Below, in pieces: positions 1 to 8,878 of a DNA stretch of 64,000 nt. The DNA lies in the NCBI GenBank assembly GCA_052084925.1, contig JBQDEV010000001.1, positions 186,001 through 250,000 of the forward strand, read 5' to 3'. How positions within the stretch are numbered: position 1 is the stretch's first letter; each line of letters opens with the position of its first letter. The notes beneath the pieces were generated by a model. It was not told the origin of the DNA, did not search any database, and worked only from the letters and a program-made list of their open reading frames with translations. The DNA comes from CmP2 sp052084925. GTDB lineage: Bacteria > Actinomycetota > Actinomycetes > Actinomycetales > Micrococcaceae. Made by a program: the position numbers and the translations under genes.

Positions 1-396
1 CGCCATCCACAGCAGGATGCCCACTCCGAGCAGCCCAGCGATGAACGAGCCGAGACACATGACGATAATGGCGGCGCCGCCGCGTCCTTGTTTCATCATC
101 TTGTGGCCGTCGAAGGTGGCGACCACCGACGAGGCGTCGCCTGGAATGTTCAGCAGGATCGAGCTGATCGATCCCCCGAACTGGGAGCCTAGATAGATGC
201 CTGCAATCATGATCAGCCCGATCGCCGGTTCGTATGCGAAAGTGACCGGGAGAATCAGTGCCGCTCCGGCGACCGGCCCCAGGCCCGGCAGCACGCCGAC
301 GACCATCCCAAGGAAGGCGCCGATGAATGCGGCCAGGAGAGTCGCCGGCTGAAGCCCGAGCTCCAGCCCGTACAACAACCCTTCCATGGAGTTCAT
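1..396 (-). CDS. tctA: TctA-type large membrane subunit of tripartite tricarboxylate transporter (3' end cut by window)
   Basis: The first 132 codons are present and the gene runs off the left edge. The translated start (MNSMEGLLYGLELGLQPATL) is followed by hydrophobic segments and the family-typical stretch GVLPGLGPVAGAALILP, then GIYLGSQFGGSISSILLNIPG. TctA is the 10-12 helix permease of TTT transporters that import carboxylic acids using a periplasmic-type binding protein. The start ATG lies 8 bases behind a GGAGAGG ribosome site. It follows tctB by 13 bp and closes an operon with tctB, tctC, an SDR and a decarboxylase-like gene. Family call is firm; the substrate cannot be read from the sequence, though the enzymes in the operon suggest a cyclic or aromatic-derived acid. 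Confidence 0.9.
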   Translation of the reverse strand, partial: MNSMEGLLYGLELGLQPATLLAAFIGAFLGMVVGVLPGLGPVAGAALILPVTFAYEPAIGLIMIAGIYLGSQFGGSISSILLNIPGDASSVVATFDGHKMMKQGRGGAAIIVMCLGSFIAGLLGVGILLWMA

Positions 397-409
397 TGGA
401 ACACCTCTC

Positions 410-922
410 CTAAAATTCCGGCCAGGCGGGGAGCCGAAGGTTGAGGACATTCAGTGCTACCAGGGTGAAAATGATCCCCATCATCGCCCCCCGCCACAGA
501 GCATGCGTCCACGTTCGCCCCGAGATGATCCGTATCGTCACTATCGAGAAGGCTGTAGATGACAGATAGAGCCCCAGATAAGGCACCAGGAGCGCAAATC
601 CGATCAGCGCGGCGACGAACAACCACGCTTTCCTCTCGGTTTTCGGTTCCCGCCATGAGGCGTCATTTCGACGCAGTTTGATGGCTGCTTCCGCCGCCAC
701 GAGTCCCGAACCCAGTAGCCCCACGAGAATGATGATCATCGGGAACAGGCCTGGGCCGGGATCTGTCGTCTCTCCGATAGGCATCTTGAGCGTATGCCAG
801 CCGAAAAAGCCGAAACCAAGGAGTGCGATCAAACCGAATCTGAGTCGGTGCCGAAAATCGACCGGCTCTTCCTCGACGACGGACGTGGCATCCTCACTGT
901 CGTTCTCTGTAACACTATTCAT
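410..922 (-). CDS. tctB: TctB-family small membrane subunit of tripartite tricarboxylate transporter
   Basis: 170 residues with four predicted membrane segments (about residues 28-45, 60-80, 100-118 and 140-160) and an acidic, charged N-terminus. The size and topology match TctB, the small subunit that assembles with TctA. It sits 38 bp downstream of the tctC gene and 13 bp upstream of tctA, the normal order for these transporters. TctB proteins are poorly conserved, so the call rests mostly on topology and on its place between tctC and tctA. Confidence 0.85.
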   Translation of the reverse strand: MNSVTENDSEDATSVVEEEPVDFRHRLRFGLIALLGFGFFGWHTLKMPIGETTDPGPGLFPMIIILVGLLGSGLVAAEAAIKLRRNDASWREPKTERKAWLFVAALIGFALLVPYLGLYLSSTAFSIVTIRIISGRTWTHALWRGAMMGIIFTLVALNVLNLRLPAWPEF

Positions 923-960
923 TGCTTCTGGCCTCCGATGGTGACTCAGATAGGTGAGGG

Positions 961-1956
961 TCAGTCATCGCGTTCTTCCAGCAGCTGCAGCGCTCGCGCA
1001 TTCGCCTCTTCCATATCGACCAGGAACTGGTCCAGTTCGTCTCCCACCAACACGTCGGGAACCAACGCTTGATTCTCCAGCCAATCCAGCCATTCCTCAC
1101 TCTGACCCACGGATTCGGCTGCCGTCACCAAGGTTTCGTAGACGTCATCCGGCAGGCCGGCCGGTGCTAATGTCATGAATTCGGAGGCGAAAGGAACATC
1201 GAAACCGGCTTCCTCCATCGAAGGGGCTCCCCCAACGACGTCGTTAAATTCGGATGGGCCAGTGTGTGCCAAAGGTTTCAGAGAGCCGGCATCTATCATG
1301 CCTTTCTGTCCACCGGCGGTCACGACGGCCGCATCAATGTCTCCCGCTTTGAGGGAAAGAACGGCTTCACCGGCACCTTCAGTAAAAGGGACCATGGTTG
1401 TTTCGACACCGGCTTCGTCTTCGAGCAGTATTAAGGCGAACGAGTTGTCAGAAATTCTCGCTGTTGTTCCGACACGCAATGATCCTGGTTCAGCTTCGGC
1501 TGCGCTGAGAAAGTCTTCTAGAGTATCGAATTCTGAGTTCTCATCGACGACCAGAACGTACGGTCCAGACATCATCTTGATGATTGGTTGCGCGTCTTCG
1601 AGACCGGAATAGGGTACATCCGGATTGATCTGCGGTTGCACCATCAGCCCTGCAGGGGTTCCCAGACCCAGCGTGTATCCGTCCGGCTCTGATGAAAGTA
1701 GCTTCGCCGTTCCGATGGTTTGGTCACCTCCGGGCATGTTCTCAACGATGAACGATGTTCCGAGTTCCTCGCCCAGCATGCGGGTGAATTCGCGGCCGAT
1801 GGGATCAGTAGAACCGCCGGTCCCGAAGGGGATGATGTAGTCGATATTGTGGTCCGGGTATTCTCCCGGTTCGCCATTGCCACAGGCTGCCAGGCCGAAT
1901 GTCAGCCCACTGGCGAGAGTGATGACGGTTAGTTTCTTCATTCGATTCGTAGTCAT
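961..1956 (-). CDS. tctC: TctC/BUG-family solute-binding lipoprotein
   Basis: 331 residues starting at the ATG at 1956, chosen because AAGGA lies 4 bases before it and because the start gives a proper lipoprotein signal (MKKLTVITLASGLTFGLAAC, lipid-modified Cys about residue 25). A longer frame upstream overlaps the preceding gene and is unlikely. The mature part has BUG-family features: IIPFGTGGSTDPIGREF near the N-terminus and a central NMPGGDQTIGTAKLLSSEPDG segment. These extracytoplasmic receptors bind small carboxylates and hand them to TctAB. It starts only 7 bp after the SDR gene, so all five genes are likely one transcript. Confidence 0.92.
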   Translation of the reverse strand: MTTNRMKKLTVITLASGLTFGLAACGNGEPGEYPDHNIDYIIPFGTGGSTDPIGREFTRMLGEELGTSFIVENMPGGDQTIGTAKLLSSEPDGYTLGLGTPAGLMVQPQINPDVPYSGLEDAQPIIKMMSGPYVLVVDENSEFDTLEDFLSAAEAEPGSLRVGTTARISDNSFALILLEDEAGVETTMVPFTEGAGEAVLSLKAGDIDAAVVTAGGQKGMIDAGSLKPLAHTGPSEFNDVVGGAPSMEEAGFDVPFASEFMTLAPAGLPDDVYETLVTAAESVGQSEEWLDWLENQALVPDVLVGDELDQFLVDMEEANARALQLLEERDD

Positions 1957-1963
1957 GATGTCC

Positions 1964-2758
1964 TTAATCGCAGCGAGCAGACATGCCGCCGTCGACGATG
2001 ATTTCGGTTCCGGTAACGAATCTCGCGTCATCTGACGCGAGGAAAAGTGCTGCGGCTGCGGTGTCGCGACCGTCTCCAGCGAATCCCAGAGGGATCCTTT
2101 TCAGGCGCTGCTCCAGCAGTGAAGCTGTGTCGCCCTGAGCGCGCTGCTTCGACAGACGCGCCTCAACCATGGGGGTGTGCAGCTGGCCAGGAACGATGGT
2201 GTTCGCCCGGATGCCGTACGGCCCGTTTTCAACAGCGGTGACTTTCGTGAGCTGGATGACTCCTGCTTTCGCTGCCGCGTATCCGGCCTGTGCTGCTCCT
2301 GTCCACCGGATCCCGGAGGTCGAGGACAGATTAATGATGGCACCGGACCACTGAGTGCGCATCGATGGAATGATCTCGCGCATCATTCGATAGCTGATGG
2401 ACAGATTCAGATCGATCTGACTCTGCCATTCCGCCTCAGACAGCGCGTCTGCCCCACCGGCGTAGGAACCGCCGACGTTGTTCACCAGAATGTCGATACG
2501 CTCATGCTGACTCAAGATGTCCTCGACGAGGCCGCTGATGGCTTCGTGATCTTGAAGATCCGCGCGCATCGGTACGATGCGTCCGGACACATCCGCCGCC
2601 ATCGACAGGGTGTTCGCCAGTGCTTCATCATCTCGATCGAGTGCCACCACAGTCGCGCCCTCTTGTGCGAAGCGGACCGCTGTGGCTCGGCCGTTACCCC
2701 ACCCCGGACCGACGGAACCGGCGCCCGTCACAACGGCGATCTTTCCTTTGAGCTTCAT
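1964..2758 (-). CDS. Short-chain dehydrogenase/reductase (SDR family oxidoreductase)
   Basis: 264 residues with a classical SDR layout: nucleotide-binding TGAGSVGPGWGNGRA near residues 11-25, the NNVGG motif near 93, catalytic Ser in INLSSTSG, YAAAK (Tyr/Lys pair) near residue 160, and the C-terminal VTGTEIIVDGG. It is an NAD(P)-dependent alcohol or ketone oxidoreductase; the glycine region carries a small insertion (SVGPGWGNGRA) as in some dihydrodiol or 2-hydroxycyclohexanecarboxyl dehydrogenases. It overlaps the upstream decarboxylase-like gene by the ATGA junction and is followed 7 bp later by tctC. The context implies catabolism of the acid imported by the TTT system. Confidence 0.9.
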   Translation of the reverse strand: MKLKGKIAVVTGAGSVGPGWGNGRATAVRFAQEGATVVALDRDDEALANTLSMAADVSGRIVPMRADLQDHEAISGLVEDILSQHERIDILVNNVGGSYAGGADALSEAEWQSQIDLNLSISYRMMREIIPSMRTQWSGAIINLSSTSGIRWTGAAQAGYAAAKAGVIQLTKVTAVENGPYGIRANTIVPGQLHTPMVEARLSKQRAQGDTASLLEQRLKRIPLGFAGDGRDTAAAALFLASDDARFVTGTEIIVDGGMSARCD

Positions 2759-3276
2759 GAGAGGCCTTCCTCGCTAATGTCCAACGCGTTGATGACGCGC
2801 GAGACCATGTTGTATGCGGCTGCTGTGAGCACGACCTCTAGCACCTGGCTGTGTGTATTCGTCGCCTGGAGCTCAGCGAAGACCTTCTCGGAGAGTTCCG
2901 TGGTCTCAGTAATTTCCTCGGCAACTCGTGCCATAAGATCCAGGTCAGAGCTTCCTAGCGTCCCTGTCCCCGTTGATAGCACTTCGAGCTGTTCGTCTGT
3001 CGCTCCCGCCTTCTTCGCAACGCGTGCATGAGCATCCCACTCGTACTTAGCTCTCGTCAGTGCGGCCACTCGCAAGATGATCACTTCTCGTTCCATCGCA
3101 GTAAGTGTTGTCTTCTCGCGGACGGCACCGAGGAACGAATTCCATCCCAAAGCAAGGTCAGGACTGTTCAGAAGCACCCTATCCAGCGGACGCAGCGGTC
3201 CCTGCCTGCGACCTTGGATCGCTTCGACGACAACACCGCTGCCGGGAACGTCGGTAATATCTGGAATTCTTGCCAC
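2755..3276 (-). CDS. Carboxymuconolactone decarboxylase-like protein
   Basis: 173 residues from a GTG at 3276, selected because AAGGAG sits 5 bases upstream; a longer open frame continues but has no ribosome site. The protein contains the CMD/AhpD-type helical core (MEREVIILRVAALTRAKYEWDAHARVAKKAGATDEQLEVL), in which the usual E-x8-C-x2-C-x3-H of AhpD is replaced by a Cys-less E-W-DAH, as in carboxymuconolactone decarboxylases rather than peroxidases. It is first in the transporter operon and its stop overlaps the SDR start. The true substrate is unknown; it is a separate gene from the pcaC at 38 kb. Confidence 0.8.
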   Translation of the reverse strand: MARIPDITDVPGSGVVVEAIQGRRQGPLRPLDRVLLNSPDLALGWNSFLGAVREKTTLTAMEREVIILRVAALTRAKYEWDAHARVAKKAGATDEQLEVLSTGTGTLGSSDLDLMARVAEEITETTELSEKVFAELQATNTHSQVLEVVLTAAAYNMVSRVINALDISEEGLS

Positions 3277-3289
3277 ACCATCTCCTTGA

Positions 3290-3314
3290 GTACGCTCTGC
3301 GTACGACTGTACGC
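3290..3314. promoter_or_regulatory. Operator-like triple half-site upstream of the transporter operon
   Basis: Three alternating half-sites GTACGC (3290-3295), GCGTAC (3299-3304) and GTACGC (3309-3314) form two overlapping perfect inverted repeats with spacers of 3 and 4 bp. The array ends 14 bp before the GTG of the first operon gene. The size suits an IclR-type repressor, and the gene immediately upstream encodes one. Confidence 0.6.
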
Positions 3315-3385
3315 AATTGATGTGATGGACATTACTTCCAAAGGTTGTTTCGCACAACCCCCGCCTCAAGTCCAGGCACGAAAAA

Positions 3386-3411
3386 GGGCCTCCACTCAGG
3401 AGTGGAGGCCC
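3386..3411 (-). terminator. Intrinsic terminator of the iclR gene
   Basis: An 11-bp perfect stem (GGGCCTCCACT / AGTGGAGGCCC) with a 4-base loop is followed on the minus strand by five T residues (AAAAA at 3381-3385 on the plus strand). It separates the IclR gene from the transporter operon, so the operon needs its own promoter in the 3277-3380 gap. Confidence 0.88.
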
Positions 3412-3433
3412 TCGGTCCAAACGATGGAATAGC

Positions 3434-4252
3434 TCATCGACGTATGTTTGGTGGCGCGAAGAACTGAATATCCGCATTTATCCGCCCAACGCAGTCGAGC
3501 AAGTGCGGCACATAGTCCCTGATGAGCTCTTCTTCGCTCACCTTCAAAGCATTCGTCGAGATGTTCACCGCGGCGATCACGTCACCGTCTCGAGAAACGA
3601 CTGGAGCAGCCGTTGATCGCACTCCGATCTCACGCTCACCGTTCGACAGCGCGAAGCCGCGCTCACGCGTCATCGCGAGCTCCGCCCTGAATGCGACCTC
3701 ATCGGTGATGGTGTTCGATGTCAGCGGCTCAAGAGTTACCGTGTTGAGGAATTCGTCCAACAGGCCCTCCGACGCCCATGCCAAGATCGCTTTACCGAAG
3801 GAAGTCGCATGGGCCGGCAGCCTAGATCCGACATTCAATGAAACGAGACCCCGGTGCATGGGACTTCGGATGACATAGACGATCTCATTCTCGTCCAAGA
3901 TCGCCATCGAGGCCGATTCGTTCATTTCCTGCGACAGCTTGACGACATGGGGTTGGGCGGCATCCCAGACGCTAAGTGTCGACAGGAAGCTAAATCCGAG
4001 ATTCATAATGCGCGGCGTCAGCGAGTAGGACGACCCCTCGACTTTGGCGTAGCCGTCGGCCACCAGGGTCAGCAGTATCCGACGTGCAGTTGGACGCGAG
4101 ATGCTCATTCGCCCCGCCAGTTCGGACACGGTGTGCGACGGATACTCGCTAGAGAACTGGGTGATCGCCTCCAGGGCACGGGAAATCGATTCCACGCGCT
4201 TTTCGTTCTCAGCCACTGGTCTCTGCATCCTCTCATTCGCGGCCAGGTGCAC
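3434..4252 (-). CDS. IclR-family transcriptional regulator of the transporter operon
   Basis: 272 residues with an N-terminal winged helix (VESISRALEAITQFSSEYPSHTVSELAGRMSISRPTARRIL, residues about 18-60) and a C-terminal IclR effector domain containing HATSFGKAILA and GVRSTAAPVVSRDGDVIAAVNIS. The listed start is a GTG at 4252; an ATG at 4228 gives a protein eight residues shorter and neither start has a good ribosome site. IclR proteins of this type usually control the uptake and breakdown of carboxylic or aromatic acids. It lies upstream in the same direction as the operon, separated by a terminator and the triple half-site at 3290-3314. Confidence 0.9.
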   Translation of the reverse strand: MHLAANERMQRPVAENEKRVESISRALEAITQFSSEYPSHTVSELAGRMSISRPTARRILLTLVADGYAKVEGSSYSLTPRIMNLGFSFLSTLSVWDAAQPHVVKLSQEMNESASMAILDENEIVYVIRSPMHRGLVSLNVGSRLPAHATSFGKAILAWASEGLLDEFLNTVTLEPLTSNTITDEVAFRAELAMTRERGFALSNGEREIGVRSTAAPVVSRDGDVIAAVNISTNALKVSEEELIRDYVPHLLDCVGRINADIQFFAPPNIRR

Positions 4253-4536
4253 TGGAGGATAGCCTATGACACACGAAGAGAATTCAGCTTATAACATCGC
4301 GCTCTAAAAATACTTGATACTTCGAAAGGTACTGAAACAGCGACATAGTTGGGCAACCAGCTCTGAACGGTTGGCCTCACCCACGACGATGTCGGCTCCG
4401 GATCCTGTATCGCGCAGGCTCCGGGCCCAACGTCATGCCAACACTCACTTTGGTCCCGTAGAGTCGGGAGCAGAGGAGCCGAGATCTTCGGCACCTTCGG
4501 CTGAGAAGTCCCGCTGCCACCCGCTAAGGACCAGCC

Positions 4537-5634
4537 ATGAGCACCGGCACCTCCACGACCACCATCGCCGACGACGCCCGCCCGGGTGATCCGGCCTCCT
4601 TCTTCCACATCAAGGCCCTAGTCAAGCAGGCCGGGCTGATGGGACGACGTCGTGACTACTACGCCTGGACCGGTCTGGTGCTGACGCTGATGCTCGGCGG
4701 GATCGTCACCGGAGTGATCCTGCTCGGCGACAGTTGGTTCCAGCTGCTGATGGCCGGCGCTCTGGGCATCGTGCTCACGCAGTTCGCCTTCCTCGCCCAT
4801 GAGGCGGCCCACCGGCAGATCTTCGCCTCCAGCAAGTCCAACGACCGACTCGGACGGTTCCTGGCGAACATCGTCGTCGGCATCAGCTATCAGTGGTGGA
4901 TGAACAAGCACAACAAGCACCATGCGACCCCGAACACCATCGGCAAGGATCCCGACATCGAATGGGACACCATCTCGTTCCAGCCAGTGGACGCGCAGCG
5001 ACAGACCGGGATCCTGAAGTGGATCACCCACCGCCAGGGATATCTCTTCTTCCCGCTGCTGACGCTGGAGGGGCTGAACCTGCACGTGCAATCGATCAAG
5101 CATCTCTTCATCGCACAGCGGGTCAAGCGCCGCTGGCGCGAGCTGACCGGGATCGCCCTGCGGCTCGCCGTCTACGTCACCCTAGTCTTTCTGGGGCTGC
5201 CGGTGGGCATCGCCTTCGCGTTCCTCGGCGTCCAGCTCGCCGTCTTCGGGATCTACATGGGCGGATCTTTCGCCCCGAATCACAAGGGCATGCCGATGGT
5301 GCCGGAGAACTCGCGCATCGATTTCTTCTCCCGCCAAGTGCTCACCAGCCGCAACGTGATGGGGCGCAGCCGGTGGAGCAACTCTGTGCTGTCTGTGGTG
5401 TTCGGCGGGCTGAACTACCAGGTGGAGCACCATCTATTCCCGTCGATGCCGCGCCCGAGCCTGCACGGGGTCTCAGTGATCGTGCGGAGCTACTGCGCCG
5501 AGCACAGGATCCCCTACACCGTGGCCACGGTGCGAGAATCCTACGCTCAGGTAATCACTTACCTCAACAAGGTCGGGCTCTCCGCCCGCGACCCCTTCGA
5601 CTGCCCGATGATCACCCAGTTCCGTCCCGTCTGA
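4537..5634 (+). CDS. Membrane fatty-acid desaturase
   Basis: 365 residues with all three histidine boxes of the acyl-lipid/acyl-CoA desaturase family: HEAAHRQ (about residue 88), HNKHH (about 124) and the QVEHHLFP box (about 299). Several hydrophobic segments (near 42-62, 68-86, 208-245) place it in the membrane. The di-iron enzyme inserts a double bond into fatty acyl chains to adjust membrane fluidity. The Q-x-E-H-H third box resembles front-end (linoleoyl-CoA type) desaturases, but the regioselectivity cannot be read directly. AAGGA precedes the ATG. No reductase partner is adjacent, and the large hairpin at 5668-5709 ends the unit. Confidence 0.92.
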   Translation: MSTGTSTTTIADDARPGDPASFFHIKALVKQAGLMGRRRDYYAWTGLVLTLMLGGIVTGVILLGDSWFQLLMAGALGIVLTQFAFLAHEAAHRQIFASSKSNDRLGRFLANIVVGISYQWWMNKHNKHHATPNTIGKDPDIEWDTISFQPVDAQRQTGILKWITHRQGYLFFPLLTLEGLNLHVQSIKHLFIAQRVKRRWRELTGIALRLAVYVTLVFLGLPVGIAFAFLGVQLAVFGIYMGGSFAPNHKGMPMVPENSRIDFFSRQVLTSRNVMGRSRWSNSVLSVVFGGLNYQVEHHLFPSMPRPSLHGVSVIVRSYCAEHRIPYTVATVRESYAQVITYLNKVGLSARDPFDCPMITQFRPV

Positions 5635-5667
5635 GGAGGGACTCGGAGTGGACTCCGGAAACACAGA

Positions 5668-5709
5668 ACGGGCCCGGTTCCTGAGCAATTGCTCGGGAAC
5701 CGGGCCCGT
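5668..5709. terminator. Large bidirectional hairpin between desaturase and cold-shock genes
   Basis: A 14-bp stem (ACGGGCCCGGTTCC / GGAACCGGGCCCGT) encloses a second self-complementary segment GAGCAATTGCTC. It lies between two convergent genes and probably terminates both, although there is no clear T-run on either side. Confidence 0.7.
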
Positions 5710-5777
5710 GGTGTCGGCGGCGATAACAGCGCCTACCAGAGGTCAGCCCGCGGGGCGGACAGACGCTCGTGCGCGCT

Positions 5778-5981
5778 TCAGAGCGGGCGGATGTTGACTG
5801 CCTGCAGGCCCTTCTGGCCCTGCTCGACGTCGAACTCGACCTTCTGGTTCTCTTCCAGGTTGCGGTAGTTGTCGCCGACGATGCCGGTGTAGTGAGCGAA
5901 CAGATCGCCGGAGCCGTCTTCAGCTGCGATGAAGCCGTAGCCCTTTTCGGAGTTGAACCACTTTACGGTGCCAGTTGCCAT
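5778..5981 (-). CDS. cspA: Cold-shock protein, CspA family
   Basis: 67 residues, the normal length for a single cold-shock domain. The start GTVKWFNSEKGYGFI contains RNP1 (KGYGFI), and RNP2 appears as LFAHY. The protein binds single-stranded RNA and DNA as a chaperone and antiterminator. A purine-rich ribosome site (GAAAGAAG) precedes the ATG. About 400 bp without another gene lie upstream, enough for the long leader typical of cold-shock genes. The gene stands alone, convergent with the desaturase. Confidence 0.96.
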   Translation of the reverse strand: MATGTVKWFNSEKGYGFIAAEDGSGDLFAHYTGIVGDNYRNLEENQKVEFDVEQGQKGLQAVNIRPL

Positions 5982-6383
5982 GTTGTTTTTCTTCTTTCTT
6001 TCGGGCTAACCACGTGTCTGCGGCTAGATAACCGCCCGCATTCGCGGACAGCAAACTTGAGGATTTTCAGGAGATGGGATGCCCGGTCAGGTCGAGACGT
6101 GTCGACCGAGGGCGAGTTCGAACGGAAAGCGTGCAGCCTGATGCGGCGCAGTGGGTGTGAAGCTGTGGATCCTGGAGAATAACTTATCTGTGAGGCCGTC
6201 TCGAGGACCTCGCGGTCACGACGGCGGTGAATGTCGTTGCTGAGAACGTGCGGGGAGCGAACACCCAGCGGCACCCGTCTGCAGAACGGCGCACATCTTC
6301 GTTTTCAAGCACCTTCAACATATCACGAATCAGTGGCCGAACGGTATGGCTGGTCTCAGCCGGATCTCTGAAAAGATAAGTTC
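5982..6383. other. Gene-free interval: cspA leader and divergent promoter region
   Basis: This 402-bp stretch separates cspA (minus) from the DUF1345 gene (plus). Beyond the cspA ribosome site near 5985-6000 I see no open frame with a convincing start and no strong hairpin. The segment just upstream of cspA is T/A-rich and probably holds the cspA 5' leader. Confidence 0.5.
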
Positions 6384-7076
6384 ATGCCTTCACTACGTCG
6401 CGACTTCTGGCTTCAGGATTGGAACCGTGTCCTCGCCGCGGTGCTCTGCGGAACCGCGACGGCACTGCTCAGCGGCGCCTGGTTTTCCGGCCCGGGCGTC
6501 GACGTTTCCACCCCGTGGTTGACGGCCGGGCTGATCGGCTGGATCGTCTTCATCGCGGTGCACGCCCTCTGGGTGACTCTGTCGGTGCGGGGAATGGACG
6601 CCGAGCAGACGCGGCTGCACGCGCGGCGCGAGGATCCCAGCCGGTCCGTGCGAGACATCTTGCATGTGGTGTCAGCGGCTGCGGCGGTCGCGGGTATGGG
6701 CGCCATGCTCATCGCCGCCGATTCCGCTCCTGTGGCTCGCGTCCTCAATGCCGCACTGGGGCTGGCGGCGGTGCTCGGGGCCTGGACGATCATTCAGATC
6801 GTCTACATGCTGCGCTACGCGGCCCTGTACTACGAGGATGCGGATTCGGCTGCGTCGGCCGCGATCGATTTCAACAACGATCAGGACCCGACCTATCTGG
6901 AGTTCGCCTACTTCGCCTTCACCATCGGCGCGTCCTTTGCGACCTCGGACGCCGCCGTGCGCGCGACGTCGATCCGGCTGGCCGTGCTCCGACACAGCCT
7001 GCTGAGCTTCTTCTTCGGTAGCGTCGTGCTCGCCTCGGCGACCAGCCTGATGCTGCAGCTCGTCAGTCTCGAGTGA
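6384..7076 (+). CDS. DUF1345 membrane protein
   Basis: 230 residues with four to five membrane segments (about 14-34, 42-62, 92-108, 120-142, 204-226). The late segment DPTYLEFAYFAFTIGASFATSDAAVRATSIRLAVLRHSLLSFFF is the signature of DUF1345 proteins. Their function is unknown. The ribosome site is weak. The antiporter gene follows 67 bp downstream in the same direction, with a possible own promoter (TAGACT near 7103), so operon membership is uncertain. Confidence 0.88.
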   Translation: MPSLRRDFWLQDWNRVLAAVLCGTATALLSGAWFSGPGVDVSTPWLTAGLIGWIVFIAVHALWVTLSVRGMDAEQTRLHARREDPSRSVRDILHVVSAAAAVAGMGAMLIAADSAPVARVLNAALGLAAVLGAWTIIQIVYMLRYAALYYEDADSAASAAIDFNNDQDPTYLEFAYFAFTIGASFATSDAAVRATSIRLAVLRHSLLSFFFGSVVLASATSLMLQLVSLE

Positions 7077-7143
7077 CCCAGACACGACCCTGCTCGAGAG
7101 TAGACTAAGCGCGAAAATCTCTCGGCGACACTGAGGAGTCACC

Positions 7144-8874
7144 GTGCTGGAAATCGAAGCGACCACCGCGGTGGTCGTCGCGGCCGTGATCATTATCGGA
7201 GTAGTCGCAAACTTCTCGACCCGGCTCGGGGTCGCCGCACCGCTGACCCTCGTCGTCGTGGGCACCGGTCTCGCACTGCTGCCATTCACCCCCGAAATTA
7301 CGGTGGATCCGCACCTGGTGCTGGCGGTGATCATCCCGCCGCTGCTGTATGTGGCCGCCGCACACGTGCCGTTCGTCGACTTCCGTCGGAATCTGACGGT
7401 GATCTCCTGGCTCGCCATCGGCCTCGTGGTGGTCTCGGCATTGATCGGCGGGCTGTTGGTGCACTGGCTGATTCCCGGGGTGAGCTTCGCACTGGCCCTG
7501 GCACTCGGTGCCGTCGTCGCGCCTCCGGACGCCGTGGCGGCCACCAGCCTGGGCAAGAAGCTCGGCCTGCCGCCGAGAGTACTGACCATCCTGGAGGGCG
7601 AGGGCCTGGTCAATGACGCCACCGCACTGCTGCTGCTCTCCACCGCACTGTCCTGGGCGGTCTCCGGCGAGGAGGCGCTCAGCGGCTGGGGCATCGCCGG
7701 GAGCTTCCTATGGAACATCGCCGGAGCACTGATCATCGGCACCGCCACCGGGGTGGCGGCCGTGCAGGCGCGCCGCCGCATCCGGGATCGGGTCTTGGAT
7801 ATCGCCATTGCGCTGGTCACCCCGTTCGTCGCGTTCCTGCTGACCGAGGTGGTCTCCGCCTCCGGAATCGTCGCGGTGGTGTTCGCCGGACTGGTCGTGG
7901 GACACCGCGGCCCGGCCCGGATCTCGGCGCCACGACGGCGCACGGAGCAGGCGAACTGGGCCACGTTCACCATGGTGGTGGAGAACGGGGTGTTCCTGAT
8001 GATGGGCTATCTGCTGCCGCCCGTGGTTGCCACGGTGGCCGGGCGTGGGCACCTGGGCGCCATCGTCGGTGTCGGGCTGCTGATCAGCGCGGCGCTGATC
8101 ATGGTGCGCTTCGCTTTCGTCCCGGTGATGGTCACCGGAATGAAACGGCGTGCGGGGAAACTGGCGCGACGACATCAGCGCATCGGGCAGCGGCTCGAGG
8201 CGATCGACCAGCAGCTCGACGATTCCACTGACGAGCGCGCCCGGCAGCGACTGAACGCCTGGAGGCGCCGCCAGGAGCGCGGCGGATTCGATGTCTCCGC
8301 CGAACGAGATCAGCAGCTCAGCTGGCGCGATTCTGTGGTCCTCTCCACCGCCGGGATGCGCGGCGTGGTGACCATCGCGGCCGCGCAGACACTGCCCGCC
8401 GATCATTCGCAGTACCACGCGCTGGTGCTGGTGGCCTTCGTCGTCGCCCTGGTCACCCTTCTGCCGCAGGGGCTGCTGCTTCCGGTCATCGTGCGTCGCG
8501 TGCACCCGGCAGCGGCCGCCGCCGGCACCGAGCTGCAGGAGTACCGGGAGCTGATGACGCGGATGACCGCGGCCGCTGCCCGGGCCGTCGAGCGGTCTTT
8601 CGAGGAGAACGAGGTGGATCCGAGCATCCAGGAGAGCTTCCGGGATCGGATCGCCGAGCAGCGCACACGCACCGCAGCCCTGGACCGGCATCGAGACGCC
8701 GAGCTGATCGAGCAGTTCCGGCTGGTCCGGCACGCCCAGCTCACCGCCGAGCGCAATGTGCTGGAGCGGGAACGGCGTCGCGGCGAGTTCTCCTCCGAGT
8801 CCATCTCGCGGGCTCAGCAGGTGCTCGACGACCACCAGATCCAGCTGGACTCCGCGCCGTCCGGCACGGAATGA
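7144..8874 (+). CDS. CPA1-family Na+/H+ antiporter
   Basis: 576 residues starting at a GTG preceded by GAGGAG. About twelve membrane segments cover residues 1-430, with the CPA1 ion-site region LEGEGLVNDATALLLLSTAL near residue 155 (the Asn-Asp pair is the conserved carboxylate) and the late RDSVVLSTAGMRGVVTIAAAQTLP segment near 400. A cytoplasmic, charged helical tail of roughly 130 residues follows. The protein exchanges cytoplasmic sodium (or potassium) for protons in pH and salt homeostasis. It stands alone and is convergent with ybdD. Confidence 0.93.
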   Translation: MLEIEATTAVVVAAVIIIGVVANFSTRLGVAAPLTLVVVGTGLALLPFTPEITVDPHLVLAVIIPPLLYVAAAHVPFVDFRRNLTVISWLAIGLVVVSALIGGLLVHWLIPGVSFALALALGAVVAPPDAVAATSLGKKLGLPPRVLTILEGEGLVNDATALLLLSTALSWAVSGEEALSGWGIAGSFLWNIAGALIIGTATGVAAVQARRRIRDRVLDIAIALVTPFVAFLLTEVVSASGIVAVVFAGLVVGHRGPARISAPRRRTEQANWATFTMVVENGVFLMMGYLLPPVVATVAGRGHLGAIVGVGLLISAALIMVRFAFVPVMVTGMKRRAGKLARRHQRIGQRLEAIDQQLDDSTDERARQRLNAWRRRQERGGFDVSAERDQQLSWRDSVVLSTAGMRGVVTIAAAQTLPADHSQYHALVLVAFVVALVTLLPQGLLLPVIVRRVHPAAAAAGTELQEYRELMTRMTAAAARAVERSFEENEVDPSIQESFRDRIAEQRTRTAALDRHRDAELIEQFRLVRHAQLTAERNVLERERRRGEFSSESISRAQQVLDDHQIQLDSAPSGTE

Positions 8875-8878
8875 GCGC

